Numbered from the stretch's first letter, positions 8,410 to 15,871 are shown. The stretch: DNA of 46,642 bases from Tannerella sp. (GCA_031257565.1 JAIROL010000294.1:1-46642); one strand, 5' to 3'. The notes: generated by a model from the letters alone, not told the origin. Translations and numbers: made by a program.

Positions 8410-8478
8410 CTAAGGAAACATAGAACTCACAGCATGTTCATTCTCTTTGGCGCAAGCCTTTTTGCATGTTCGTTTCAT
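8410..8478 (-). CDS. Putative leader peptide/small protein 1 upstream of proC (22 aa)
   Basis: ATG at 8476-8478 to TAG at 8410-8412 encodes MKRTCKKACAK followed by ENEHAVSSMFP. It is the promoter-proximal member of the pair, about 23 nt downstream of the predicted transcription start. It contains two cysteines (residues 5 and 9), of which the second copy keeps only Cys9. Like its twin it ends Phe-Pro-stop, although with a different stop codon. It may be a regulatory leader, a functional micro-protein, or both. Confidence 0.6.
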   Translation of the reverse strand: MKRTCKKACAKENEHAVSSMFP

Positions 8479-8507
8479 GTTTCAATTTTTTAATGGACTT
8501 CGGGCGA

Positions 8508-8515
8508 CAAAGATA
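8508..8515 (-). promoter_or_regulatory. Promoter -7 box for the small ORFs and proC
   Basis: TATCTTTG on the minus strand (CAAAGATA on plus) matches the Bacteroidota -7 consensus. A transcript would start near 8501 and enter small ORF 1 after about 23 nt. No good TTTG -33 box is visible. It is divergent from the promoter at 8561-8568. Confidence 0.65.
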
Positions 8516-8560
8516 ATTGATTTTTTCTTATATTTCTGCTGGAATGTGCGTTTATAATTT

Positions 8561-8568
8561 TATCTTTG
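8561..8568 (+). promoter_or_regulatory. Promoter -7 box for the C1 peptidase gene
   Basis: TATCTTTG on the plus strand, 40 nt before the ATG at 8608, predicts a leader of about 33 nt. Its position inside the ORF-track reading frame argues against the TTG start proposed there (8566). Confidence 0.7.
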
Positions 8569-8607
8569 CATCCAACAGTATTTAAATTTTTAAAGAACAT
8601 TAAAGTT

Positions 8608-9801
8608 ATGAAGAAAGGATTTATTGTCGGAATATTGTTGTTGAGCAGCTTTATCTCGATGAGCGCACAGGAAAGTAATGACAATGAAGGCTATGAATTT
8701 ACAGTCGTAAAAGAACTTAAAGTTACGCCCGTAAAAAATCAAAATCGTTCCGGCACATGTTGGGCTTTTTCCGGCGTCGCTATGATTGAAGCCGAATTGT
8801 TGCGTATGGGAAAGGGAGAATATGATCTGTCGGAGATGTTTATTGTGAATAAATCGTATATAGACAAAGCCGACAAATATGTACGTTTGCATGGATTCCT
8901 TAATTATGCGCAGGGTGGGGCGTTTGCCGATGTTTTGTATGCATTCAAGCATTATGGGGCCATACCGGGAGAAGTTTATCGCGGACTTAATTATGATGAA
9001 GCGTTGCATGTCCACGGAGAAATGGCGCAGGCCTCTTTCGCATTTGTAAAAGCGATCGTTGCTAATCCGAATGGAAAATTATCGCCCGTGTGGAAAAATG
9101 GGCATCAGGCCATCATCGAATCATACCTGGGAGAAATTCCGGAAAAATTCACTTATAAAGGAAAAGAATATACTCCGGAAAGTTTCGGCCGGTCGTTGGG
9201 ATTGAATATGGATGATTATGTTTCTCTTACGTCATATACCCATCAACCGTTTTATTCTTCGTTTGCCCTGGAAATACAGGATAACTGGCGTTGGGCGCAT
9301 TCATATAACCTGCCTCTTGATGAACTGATGCAAGTATTTGAAAATGCAATTAATATGGGTTATACGGTTGCATGGGGGGCGGATGTTAGCGAGAAAGGAT
9401 TTACGCGTGATGGAATTGCTGTGGCGCCGGATATTGAATATGAGGAAACAAAGGGTTCTGATCAGGAACAATGGGTAGGGTTAAGTCGTACGGAAAAAGA
9501 CGCTAAAATAAAAGAGCTTACCAAAAAGCCTTGTAAAGAGATTGAAGTAACGCCGGAAATACGCCAGAAAGCTTATGATAATTATGAAACCACAGATGAT
9601 CATGGAATGCTTATTTATGGTATAGCCAAGGATCAGACAGGAAAAAATTATTACATGGTTAAAAATTCGTGGGGTACGGACAATAAATATCAGGGCACAT
9701 GGTATGCGTCAGAAGCTTTTGTCGCATATAAGACGCTGAATATTGTTGTTCACAAGGACGCTCTTTCTAAAACAATAAAAGATAAATTAGATATTAAATA
9801 A
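8608..9801 (+). CDS. Secreted C1 family cysteine peptidase (bleomycin hydrolase/PepC-like)
   Basis: The ATG at 8608 gives a 397-residue protein with a signal peptide (MKKGFIVGILLLSSF, cleavage after MSA). The papain-type active site is intact: the oxyanion Gln in NQNRSG (about residue 45), catalytic Cys51 in GTCWAF, His332 in DDHGM and Asn353 in VKNSWGT. The long insertions between them match bleomycin hydrolase-like aminopeptidases of clan CA, which form large oligomers. Most such enzymes are cytoplasmic, but Bacteroidota commonly carry this exported version; a periplasmic peptidase role is inferred. The next gene starts one base after the stop, so the two are probably co-transcribed. Confidence 0.93.
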   Translation: MKKGFIVGILLLSSFISMSAQESNDNEGYEFTVVKELKVTPVKNQNRSGTCWAFSGVAMIEAELLRMGKGEYDLSEMFIVNKSYIDKADKYVRLHGFLNYAQGGAFADVLYAFKHYGAIPGEVYRGLNYDEALHVHGEMAQASFAFVKAIVANPNGKLSPVWKNGHQAIIESYLGEIPEKFTYKGKEYTPESFGRSLGLNMDDYVSLTSYTHQPFYSSFALEIQDNWRWAHSYNLPLDELMQVFENAINMGYTVAWGADVSEKGFTRDGIAVAPDIEYEETKGSDQEQWVGLSRTEKDAKIKELTKKPCKEIEVTPEIRQKAYDNYETTDDHGMLIYGIAKDQTGKNYYMVKNSWGTDNKYQGTWYASEAFVAYKTLNIVVHKDALSKTIKDKLDIK

Positions 9802-9802
9802 T

Positions 9803-10273
9803 ATGGAATCATTATTGGAACAATCGGACGTCGTCCGTCAGAAAGGACGTCGCTGGCGAAAAATAAGAAATATTATTTTTCTGGTTTTATTTTTTGGATT
9901 TATCATATGGGGGGCAATCAGGTATTATTATCCTTTTGCAGAAGGGGTTAAATCCGGTAAATTGAATTATGTCGTATATAAGGGTTTGGTTTTTAAGACT
10001 TACGAAGGTAAGTTAATTCAGTCCGGGATTAAGTCCTCAGGAGAAGGAGGTATACAATCTAACGAATTTGTTTTCTCTGTGGCAAAGAAAGATGTTGCAG
10101 AAAAACTCATACATGCGGGCGGTAAGACTGTAGAACTTCACTATACCGAATATTTCGGGGCTATACCGTGGCGTGGATATTCCCGTTATGTAGTGGATGA
10201 AATCGTCAGTATATCTAATGAAGAAAACGCTACCGGGAATGAAGAAGTTTCCGAAGGTTCAATGGAGTTATGA
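9803..10273 (+). CDS. Conserved hypothetical membrane protein (156 aa)
   Basis: The ATG follows the peptidase stop after a single base, which implies an operon and coupled translation. The protein has a basic cytoplasmic N-terminus (about 25 residues, RQKGRRWRKIR), one strong transmembrane helix (about residues 26-44) and a soluble domain of about 105 residues facing the periplasm, ending in an acidic tail. I do not recognise an enzymatic motif. The context suggests it works with, or beside, the secreted peptidase. Confidence 0.75.
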   Translation: MESLLEQSDVVRQKGRRWRKIRNIIFLVLFFGFIIWGAIRYYYPFAEGVKSGKLNYVVYKGLVFKTYEGKLIQSGIKSSGEGGIQSNEFVFSVAKKDVAEKLIHAGGKTVELHYTEYFGAIPWRGYSRYVVDEIVSISNEENATGNEEVSEGSMEL

Positions 10274-10458
10274 GCAATGAATAGACCGAATCATGCGCGA
10301 TTGACAATTAGTCGTTAATAAATAAGTTGTTGAGAAACGCCAAATGAACTTTCCGGTTATGCGGAAGAAATAAAATTGCTGAAAAGCCTCTACAAGTAGA
10401 TTCTTCGAATGCGTAAACTTACTTTATTATTACAAGCATGATTTAAAAGTATAATTAT

Positions 10459-10466
10459 TATATTTG
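10459..10466 (+). promoter_or_regulatory. Promoter -7 box for the small membrane protein/apbE/Gfo operon
   Basis: TATATTTG lies 23 nt before the ATG at 10489 and matches TAnnTTTG. No convincing -33 box is visible. The 215-bp gap upstream (10274-10488) holds no other feature I can support. Confidence 0.6.
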
Positions 10467-10488
10467 CAAAGATATTTTATTTCGGAAT

Positions 10489-10698
10489 ATGAAGAGAATA
10501 AACATCCTTACGATCGCCTTGCTGGCTTATTTGCTTATAATGAGTTATATAGGATGGCCCGGTAGAAATGATAATCACAATTACACGGAATATTTTATTG
10601 TGATGGGGGTTTCTGTCGTTGTTATATTTTTATTGAGATTCCTGCGTATCAGACTGTTGAAAACGAGGAACAGACAAAAAGAAAATAAACAGATGTAA
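10489..10698 (+). CDS. Small two-helix membrane protein (69 aa)
   Basis: Two hydrophobic segments (about residues 6-20 and 36-53) flank a short polar loop (GRNDNHNYTE), and the C-terminus is strongly basic (RIRLLKTRNRQKENK), so both termini are probably cytoplasmic. It is not a family I recognise. It ends 2 nt before the apbE start and has its own predicted promoter, so it leads a three-gene operon with ApbE and a Tat-exported oxidoreductase. A membrane anchor or docking role for one of these is possible but unproven. Confidence 0.65.
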   Translation: MKRINILTIALLAYLLIMSYIGWPGRNDNHNYTEYFIVMGVSVVVIFLLRFLRIRLLKTRNRQKENKQM

Positions 10699-10700
10699 AA

Positions 10701-11504
10701 ATGCGTTATGCTAATTTTTATCCTTCTTCCGGTTTGTATCATGTCTCACTGCCATTGTTGATGGGTACGCGGTTGGATGTATTGCTGTTCGGCGACGACA
10801 GACGTCGTCTGGAGATTGTGTGGGATGGTACGGAAACGGAATTACGGCGTCTGGAGCAGATGTTGAACCGGTTTGATCCTGAAAGTGAAGTGGCGAAAGT
10901 AAACAGTGATGCACAGTTCTCGTCGGTTCGATTGTCGGATGAATTGTGGGATATTCTGCTTGATTGTCGCAAGTATTATGAGTTGACGGACGGTTGCTTT
11001 GATATTACATTGTCGGATTTTGGTCAAGTTGTCATGATGGAAGAATCGCATAGCGTTCTTTTTGATAAATACGGAATGACGCTTGATTTTGGCGGATATG
11101 CCAAAGGTTATGCGCTAAAGTGTGTGCGTAAACGCTTTAAAGAGGCGGGAATAAAACGTGCATTGGTTAACTTCGGCAACAGTTCGATTCTGGCTATGGG
11201 CGCTCATCCCTTTGGGGATAGCTGGTCGATCGGCATTGAAGATCCATCTGATGGGACTGCTTTGACTGCAATCAGTCTTTCTGATGCGTCGATGTCTGTT
11301 TCCGGAAATACGCCATTCAATAAGCGGCATATTATTAATCCGGAAACTTCCGAATTTGTTGCCGGAGACAGGATGGTAGCTGTTGTTTCCGACGATCCTG
11401 TAGACGCGGAAGCGCTGACGACAGCGTGGATCGCTTCCGGTGAAGACGAACTTCCGGATTGGATGGTAAGATTTAATTTGAAAAACACATATAGAATACG
11501 ATGA
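10701..11504 (+). CDS. apbE: ApbE-like FAD:protein FMN transferase (short form)
   Basis: ApbE enzymes move FMN from FAD onto a Thr/Ser of target flavoproteins such as NqrB and NqrC. The family landmarks are present: LMGTRLD near the N-terminus, RLEQMLNRFDPESEVAKVN, the LDFGGYAKGYALK flavin-binding motif, NFGNSS, RHIINPETS and the metal-site region DPVDAEALTTAW. At 267 residues it is shorter than typical members (about 330-350), and it shows no signal peptide or lipobox, which is odd because NqrB/NqrC accept FMN on the periplasmic side. The gene overlaps the next by 4 nt (ATGA). Its client may be NqrB/NqrC (20.9-26.8 kb) or an unlinked protein. Confidence 0.9.
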   Translation: MRYANFYPSSGLYHVSLPLLMGTRLDVLLFGDDRRRLEIVWDGTETELRRLEQMLNRFDPESEVAKVNSDAQFSSVRLSDELWDILLDCRKYYELTDGCFDITLSDFGQVVMMEESHSVLFDKYGMTLDFGGYAKGYALKCVRKRFKEAGIKRALVNFGNSSILAMGAHPFGDSWSIGIEDPSDGTALTAISLSDASMSVSGNTPFNKRHIINPETSEFVAGDRMVAVVSDDPVDAEALTTAWIASGEDELPDWMVRFNLKNTYRIR

Positions 11505-12793
11505 CAAAAGATTTTGATTTTAGTAATTTTAACCGGCGTGATTTTTTTAAACTACTGGGCGGTAGTGGATTAGTTGTAATGTTTCCCTGGTTGCAGTCAT
11601 GTACGAAAGAATCTTCTGACGCCGTCTCCGGCGAAAAAGTGCGTATTGGCGTTATTGGTACAGGCTCGCGCGGCATGTATCATCTGAATAATTTACAGAA
11701 TATACCGCAGGCGGAGATTGTTGCCCTGTGTGATGATTATGAACCGCATCTACAGCAAGCGGCTGCGTTATATCCGAAGGCGAAGTTGTATGACGACTAC
11801 CGTAAACTGCTTGAAGATAAAAACACTCAGGCTATTATTATAACAACGCCGTTGAACGAACACGAACGCATGACAATAGATGCGCTCTCAGCCGGAAAAC
11901 ACGTCTTTTGTGAGAAATCAATGGCGTTGACCCTTGATGGTTGCCGCAGGATATACGATGCTTACAAACGATCCGGAAAAGCGCTGTATGTAGGGCAGCA
12001 ACGACTGTTTGATCCGAAGTATATTCGCGCGATGAGTATGATCCATCGCGGCCTGATCGGAACGATCACCGGTATGCGCGCCTATTGGTACCGGAATAAT
12101 GATTGGCGTCGCCCTGTTCCGTCGCCCGAACTGGAGCGTAGAATAAACTGGCGCCTTTATCGTGATTCGTCTGCCGGACTAGTGACGGAACTTGCCGCAC
12201 ATCAATTACAGGTAGGCGACTGGGCGCTGGGGTTACGTCCGGAAAGCGTTATGGGATATGGCGATATTGTATACTGGAAAGATGGGCGTGAAGTTTATGA
12301 TAATATAAGCCTTATCTATCATTATCCCAATGGCGTGAAAATGTCGTATGAATCTGTTATATCCAATAAGTTTCTGGGGTTGGAAGAATTGATATTGGGC
12401 GATAAGGGAACCATGGAACTGGAAAAGGGGAAATATTATTTTGAGGAAGCGAAACCGGCGCCAGGCATTCTGCAACTTATAAATCAGATAGAACATAAGA
12501 TTTTCGATAACGTAGTATTTGCAGGACCAAGCTGGGTTCCGGAAACAGCGTCGATTAATAAAGGATACTATGTTATTGACAACGTCAGTACTACGAGTGG
12601 AGCATCGTCGGTGGGCGCAGTAAATGACGGTTCGGTGGAATTGCTTACTGCTTTCTGCAATTCGTCGATCACGGGACAACTTAATGAGACACTGGCGAAA
12701 GAGGCTTACTACTCGTCCGTATATGCGTTACTTGGTTTACAGGCCATGGAAGAAAAACGTATCGTATGTTTTCCCAAAGAACTGGAGATTTAA
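11501..12793 (+). CDS. Tat-exported Gfo/Idh/MocA family oxidoreductase, second copy
   Basis: The 430-residue protein starts with a twin-arginine motif (RRDFFK, about residues 13-18), a hydrophobic segment and a Cys in WLQSC that could serve as a lipobox, so it may be a Tat-exported lipoprotein. The Rossmann fold shows GVIGTGSRGM, and the family lysine lies in FCEKSMAL. The C-terminal sugar-binding domain is complete. The ATGA overlap with apbE shows translational coupling, an unusual pairing because this family uses NAD(P), not flavin. The protein is clearly divergent from the 2878-4350 copy. The substrate is unknown; a secreted sugar oxidoreductase or GH109-like activity is plausible. Confidence 0.88.
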   Translation: MTKDFDFSNFNRRDFFKLLGGSGLVVMFPWLQSCTKESSDAVSGEKVRIGVIGTGSRGMYHLNNLQNIPQAEIVALCDDYEPHLQQAAALYPKAKLYDDYRKLLEDKNTQAIIITTPLNEHERMTIDALSAGKHVFCEKSMALTLDGCRRIYDAYKRSGKALYVGQQRLFDPKYIRAMSMIHRGLIGTITGMRAYWYRNNDWRRPVPSPELERRINWRLYRDSSAGLVTELAAHQLQVGDWALGLRPESVMGYGDIVYWKDGREVYDNISLIYHYPNGVKMSYESVISNKFLGLEELILGDKGTMELEKGKYYFEEAKPAPGILQLINQIEHKIFDNVVFAGPSWVPETASINKGYYVIDNVSTTSGASSVGAVNDGSVELLTAFCNSSITGQLNETLAKEAYYSSVYALLGLQAMEEKRIVCFPKELEI

Positions 12794-12885
12794 AGATCTC
12801 TGTTTGTTTTTTAAGTTCACCTTATTCCGGAAATCAAGTATGCTTTTTTAGCAGTAAATATACATGAACTTCATAAAATAAAGAA

Positions 12886-13113
12886 ATGAAAGATCTTCAT
12901 ATATCGGCCAAACGGCAGAAATTCGAATTAAAATGGTTTGCGGCTTCTTTTTGTATAGCTGTTCTGGTAAATGTTTTTTCTATCATAATATATAAAACGT
13001 CATGGTCGGAAGTTTTTACACAGCTTCTGTGGGTTCTTGTTATGGCATGTATTTTATATGCCGTTTCCATAGCTTCCCGGATTGTAATATATATGCTAAA
13101 ACGGTTGTTTTGA
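12886..13113 (+). CDS. Small two-helix membrane protein (75 aa)
   Basis: It has a basic N-terminus (SAKRQKFELKW) followed by two transmembrane helices (about residues 18-36 and 45-68) and a short basic C-terminus. The gene lies 92 nt after the oxidoreductase and 38 nt before hemW. I do not recognise the family. Its small size and position suggest a conserved neighbour gene rather than a chance ORF, since no competing frame covers this interval. Confidence 0.6.
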   Translation: MKDLHISAKRQKFELKWFAASFCIAVLVNVFSIIIYKTSWSEVFTQLLWVLVMACILYAVSIASRIVIYMLKRLF

Positions 13114-13151
13114 AAGTTGACCTGCTATTTGCTGTATAATTTCGGATTTTG

Positions 13152-14300
13152 ATGGCAGGACTTTACTTGCACATACCCTTTTGCGCTAAACGTTGTATAT
13201 ATTGCGACTTTTATTCTAATACCGATATGGGTTATAAAGAAGCCTGTATTGCCGCGTTACTGAGCGAGATGGATATCCGGCATAATTATTTGCAGGGAGA
13301 AATGGTCGAAACCATCTATTTCGGAGGCGGCACCCCTTCCCGGTTACAACCACGGGACCTGGAGAAATTACTGGATGGAATTTATCGCATCTTTCCCGTT
13401 TCGGATCATCCGGAAATAACCCTTGAAGCTAACCCGGATGATTTGTCCGACAGTTATGTTTCATCCTTAAAGAATCTTCCGGTTAACCGTATCAGTATCG
13501 GTATACAAAGCTTTGATGACAGAGAACTTCGCTTGCTGAACCGCAGGCATACGGCTCAGGAGGCTCTTCGTTCAGTCGCCCGATGTAAAAATGCAGGATG
13601 GACGAATATAAGTATCGATTTAATGTACGGATTACCGGAGCAAACCATGGAAATCTGGCTGCATACGATAGATAAAGCCATAGAACTTGACGTTTCACAT
13701 ATATCTGCTTATAATCTTACATACGAGGAAGGAACAGTCATTTATAAAATGATGGAATGCAAGAAATTAAAACTTGTTGAAGATGAATTATGCGAACAAT
13801 TTTTCCGCAAACTGACCGAAAAACTTACAAGCGCAGGTTTTATTCATTATGAGATATCTAATTTTGCCGGACGTTCGGCTTTTTACCCTGACGGGCGGAT
13901 ATCGCTTCATAATTCTTCATACTGGAATGGAACTCGTTATCTTGGACTTGGTCCGTCCGCTCATTCTTATGATGGAAAGAGCCGCTCCCGGAATGTATCG
14001 TCCATATCCGGATATATAGGAGCGATAAATAACAGATCCGGAGAATTATATGAAACGGAAGTACTTGATGAGCGTGCGAGGTATAATGATTTTATAATAA
14101 CGCGTTTGCGGACTATGTGGGGAGTCTCGTTAGACGAACTCCGGAGGGAGTTCGGTAAAGAACGCGAGCGCTATTTTCTTGAAAAGTCTGAGGCTTTTAT
14201 GTGTTATAATATGTTAAAAAAACAGGGTGATTTTGTTAAAGTTACGTCCGAAGGAATTTTTGTTTCGGATGCAATTATGCGTGAATTGATAGTTCTTTAG
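13152..14300 (+). CDS. hemW: Radical SAM heme chaperone HemW (formerly HemN-like)
   Basis: The ATG at 13152 is chosen over the TTG at 13149 of the ORF track; it yields the family N-terminus MAGLYLHIPFC. The radical SAM 4Fe-4S motif CX3CX2C is C11-C15-C18, and GGGTPS (SAM-binding) follows about 40 residues later. The 382-residue length fits HemW, and the first motif lacks the extra Cys of true oxygen-independent coproporphyrinogen oxidases (HemN, CX3CX2CXC): here CIYCDF. HemW binds heme and is thought to deliver it to respiratory proteins in the cytoplasm. Its closeness to redox genes here may be coincidental. Confidence 0.93.
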   Translation: MAGLYLHIPFCAKRCIYCDFYSNTDMGYKEACIAALLSEMDIRHNYLQGEMVETIYFGGGTPSRLQPRDLEKLLDGIYRIFPVSDHPEITLEANPDDLSDSYVSSLKNLPVNRISIGIQSFDDRELRLLNRRHTAQEALRSVARCKNAGWTNISIDLMYGLPEQTMEIWLHTIDKAIELDVSHISAYNLTYEEGTVIYKMMECKKLKLVEDELCEQFFRKLTEKLTSAGFIHYEISNFAGRSAFYPDGRISLHNSSYWNGTRYLGLGPSAHSYDGKSRSRNVSSISGYIGAINNRSGELYETEVLDERARYNDFIITRLRTMWGVSLDELRREFGKERERYFLEKSEAFMCYNMLKKQGDFVKVTSEGIFVSDAIMRELIVL

Positions 14301-14387
14301 AGGTTTTTTGTACGAAATTGCGATTATCGAGGACGAAACGCCTGAAATTTTGTATATCTTTTGTTTTGCTATTTAAAAAAAAGCATT

Positions 14388-14395
14388 TATATTTG
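14388..14395 (+). promoter_or_regulatory. Promoter of the zeta-toxin-like gene
   Basis: TATATTTG (14388-14395) with TTTTG at 14364-14368 exactly 19 nt upstream is a close match to the Bacteroidota consensus. Transcription should start near 14402, only a few bases before the ATG at 14406, so the mRNA may be almost leaderless. Confidence 0.75.
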
Positions 14396-14405
14396 CCACG
14401 CTAAA

Positions 14406-14993
14406 ATGTTTAGAGACGTGCCAAATTTATATATAATATCCGGATGTAATGGTGCAGGTAAAACGACAGCTTCCTATACTATATTGCCGGAAATGTTGCA
14501 CTGCAAGGAGTTTGTGAACTCGGACGAGATAGCAAAGGGGCTATCGCCGTTTAATGCCAATACAATGGCTGTTGCAGTTGAGGCCAGCAGAATTATGTAT
14601 AAGCGTATCAGGGAGCTGATCGGAATGGCTGAAACATTCGCATTGGAGACTACTTTGGCTAGCAGATCAATTGCCAAGTTAATCAAAGATGCGCAATCCA
14701 AAGGTTATTATGTTACCTTGCTTTATTTTTGGTTGAATACTCCGGATCTGGCAGTGGAAAGAGTAAAGAACAGAGTGGCGGCGGGAGGACATAATGTTAG
14801 CGAACCTACAGTACGTCGGCGTTATCGTACGGGGATTTTGAATTTGTTCGATTTGTATATGCCGATATCTGATTACTGGATGATTACCGATAATTCATTG
14901 TCTCCGATGGAGGTTATAGCCAAAGGTTTCAGGAATGGAGAAAAAGATGTTTGTAATGCAATTGTTTATGATAAACTGAAAAATTATGAATGA
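14406..14993 (+). CDS. Zeta toxin-like P-loop kinase
   Basis: I use the ATG at 14406 because the promoter lies inside the ORF-track extension. The 195-residue protein has a Walker A motif (GCNGAGKTT, residues 13-21), a SDEIAKGLSP segment after the second strand, ALETTLASR (the FETTL-like motif of zeta kinases) and a lid region with RVKNRVAAGGH. Zeta toxins phosphorylate UDP-GlcNAc and poison cell-wall synthesis, but many chromosomal relatives have other or unknown substrates. The downstream 52-aa gene overlaps its 3' end by 8 nt, which is the expected arrangement for a toxin-antitoxin-like pair, here with the toxin first. Confidence 0.85.
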   Translation: MFRDVPNLYIISGCNGAGKTTASYTILPEMLHCKEFVNSDEIAKGLSPFNANTMAVAVEASRIMYKRIRELIGMAETFALETTLASRSIAKLIKDAQSKGYYVTLLYFWLNTPDLAVERVKNRVAAGGHNVSEPTVRRRYRTGILNLFDLYMPISDYWMITDNSLSPMEVIAKGFRNGEKDVCNAIVYDKLKNYE

Positions 14994-15144
14994 ACGTGAA
15001 CTTCGTAAATTTGAAGAGATTGTTACTAAAGGCGCGCATTTGGCGTTCCAACGTTTGGTAAAGGAACGTAAAAAGTCGGACGGCGAACTTGTTTTTGCAC
15101 GTAATGGTCGTGTTTTTAAAGTGAAAGCTTCCGAATTAGAATAA
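14986..15144 (+). CDS. Putative antitoxin or partner of the zeta-like kinase (52 aa, missed by the ORF track)
   Basis: ATG at 14986 to TAA at 15142-15144 encodes a 52-residue charged protein beginning MNERELRKFEEI and containing GELVFARNGRVFKVKASEL. It overlaps the kinase stop codon by 8 nt. The sequence is rich in Lys/Arg/Glu, with a predicted helical N-terminal half followed by two short strands. No other good frame covers the interval. Its role as antitoxin is inferred only from position and size; it does not resemble the helical epsilon antitoxin to my eye. Confidence 0.7.
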   Translation: MNERELRKFEEIVTKGAHLAFQRLVKERKKSDGELVFARNGRVFKVKASELE

Positions 15145-15185
15145 ATTGGCGGTTTTACAATCGTTGATTTTCTCTCGGTTTGTAT

Positions 15186-15193
15186 TATCTTTG
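15186..15193 (+). promoter_or_regulatory. Promoter of the DUF5606-like gene
   Basis: TATCTTTG with a GTTG sequence 19 nt upstream fits the Bacteroidota promoter. The predicted start leaves a leader of about 25 nt before the ATG at 15225. Confidence 0.7.
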
Positions 15194-15224
15194 TAGTCGT
15201 TAAACTTTTAAATTTGGAAATCTT

Positions 15225-15848
15225 ATGTTGAAGGATATCTTGGCAGTATCGGGTAAATCCGGTTTGTATAGATTAGTATCAAGAGGAAAGAATTTGTTAA
15301 TAATCGAATCTTTGACGGATAAAAAACGAATTCCCGCCTATGCGCGCGATAAGGTAATTTCTCTTGGCGATATATCTATTTATACGGATAAAGGCGAGGC
15401 GTCTATTCGTGAAGCGCTTACTTCCATAAAAGAAAAGGAAAACGGTAAGAATATTTCGATCGATTTGTCTAAAGCGCAGGCTGACGAGTTGCGCGCATAT
15501 TTAGCGGAGGCGTTTCCGAATTTTGATCGTGAGCGCGTATATCCGAGCGATATAAAGAAACTTTTGAAATGGTATGAGATATTAATCGCCAATGGCATTA
15601 CGGATTTTTCGGAAAAGAAAGAAGATGCGGCAGATACGGAGGTAAAAGACGACAAAGATACGCCGGAAGAAGAAGAAAGCGATGAGGCAAAGAAAGCGGC
15701 AAAGGCAAAGAGTACGCCGAAAGCTAAACCCGTTTCTTCCAGGCGTAAGGAACCTTCAATGATTTCAACTAAGTCGACAAAAGCAAAATCTACGCCGAAA
15801 ACTTCTACTCCGAAGAAGAGTGTTGTAGGAGCTAAACGTGGAGGATGA
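15225..15848 (+). CDS. DUF5606-like conserved Bacteroidota protein with a Lys/Pro/Ser-rich tail
   Basis: The first 125 residues form a folded region typical of the DUF5606/DUF6852 family of Bacteroidota: LKDILAVSGKSGLYRLVSRG, then a segment with FDRERVYPSDIKKLLKWYE. The function is unknown. Residues from about 130 onward are disordered: an acidic stretch (TPEEEESDEAKKAAK) and then a basic tail with repeated STPK/AKSTPK motifs, similar in composition to histone H1-like tails, which suggests nucleic-acid or ribosome contact. The gene has its own promoter and terminator, so it is monocistronic. Confidence 0.85.
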   Translation: MLKDILAVSGKSGLYRLVSRGKNLLIIESLTDKKRIPAYARDKVISLGDISIYTDKGEASIREALTSIKEKENGKNISIDLSKAQADELRAYLAEAFPNFDRERVYPSDIKKLLKWYEILIANGITDFSEKKEDAADTEVKDDKDTPEEEESDEAKKAAKAKSTPKAKPVSSRRKEPSMISTKSTKAKSTPKTSTPKKSVVGAKRGG

Positions 15849-15871
15849 CTTATGTAAGATTGTTTTCTAAT

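Larger units (their letters stand above)
8286..8480 (-). repeat. 93-bp tandem duplication of the proC leader
   Basis: Unit A (8286-8378) and unit B (8379-8471) align without gaps and differ at about 8 positions; a further GTTTCATG of the same repeat starts at 8472. A 48-nt core is identical in both copies. Each unit read on the minus strand starts at ATGAAAC, contains a complete 22-codon ORF and a 24-nt AT-rich spacer, and ends at the next ATGAAAC, the last of which is the proC start. Confidence 0.93.

Noticed and set aside
10316-10400. Possible 21-codon protein remnant (ending EEIKLLKSLYK) before the apbE operon
   Set aside because: It has no start codon and follows a stop; it looks like the end of an old gene, but 21 codons are too few to support a pseudogene.
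12624-12851. 75-aa plus-strand ORF overlapping the end of the second Gfo/Idh gene
   Set aside because: It overlaps the conserved C-terminus of the oxidoreductase in another frame and shows no recognisable features.
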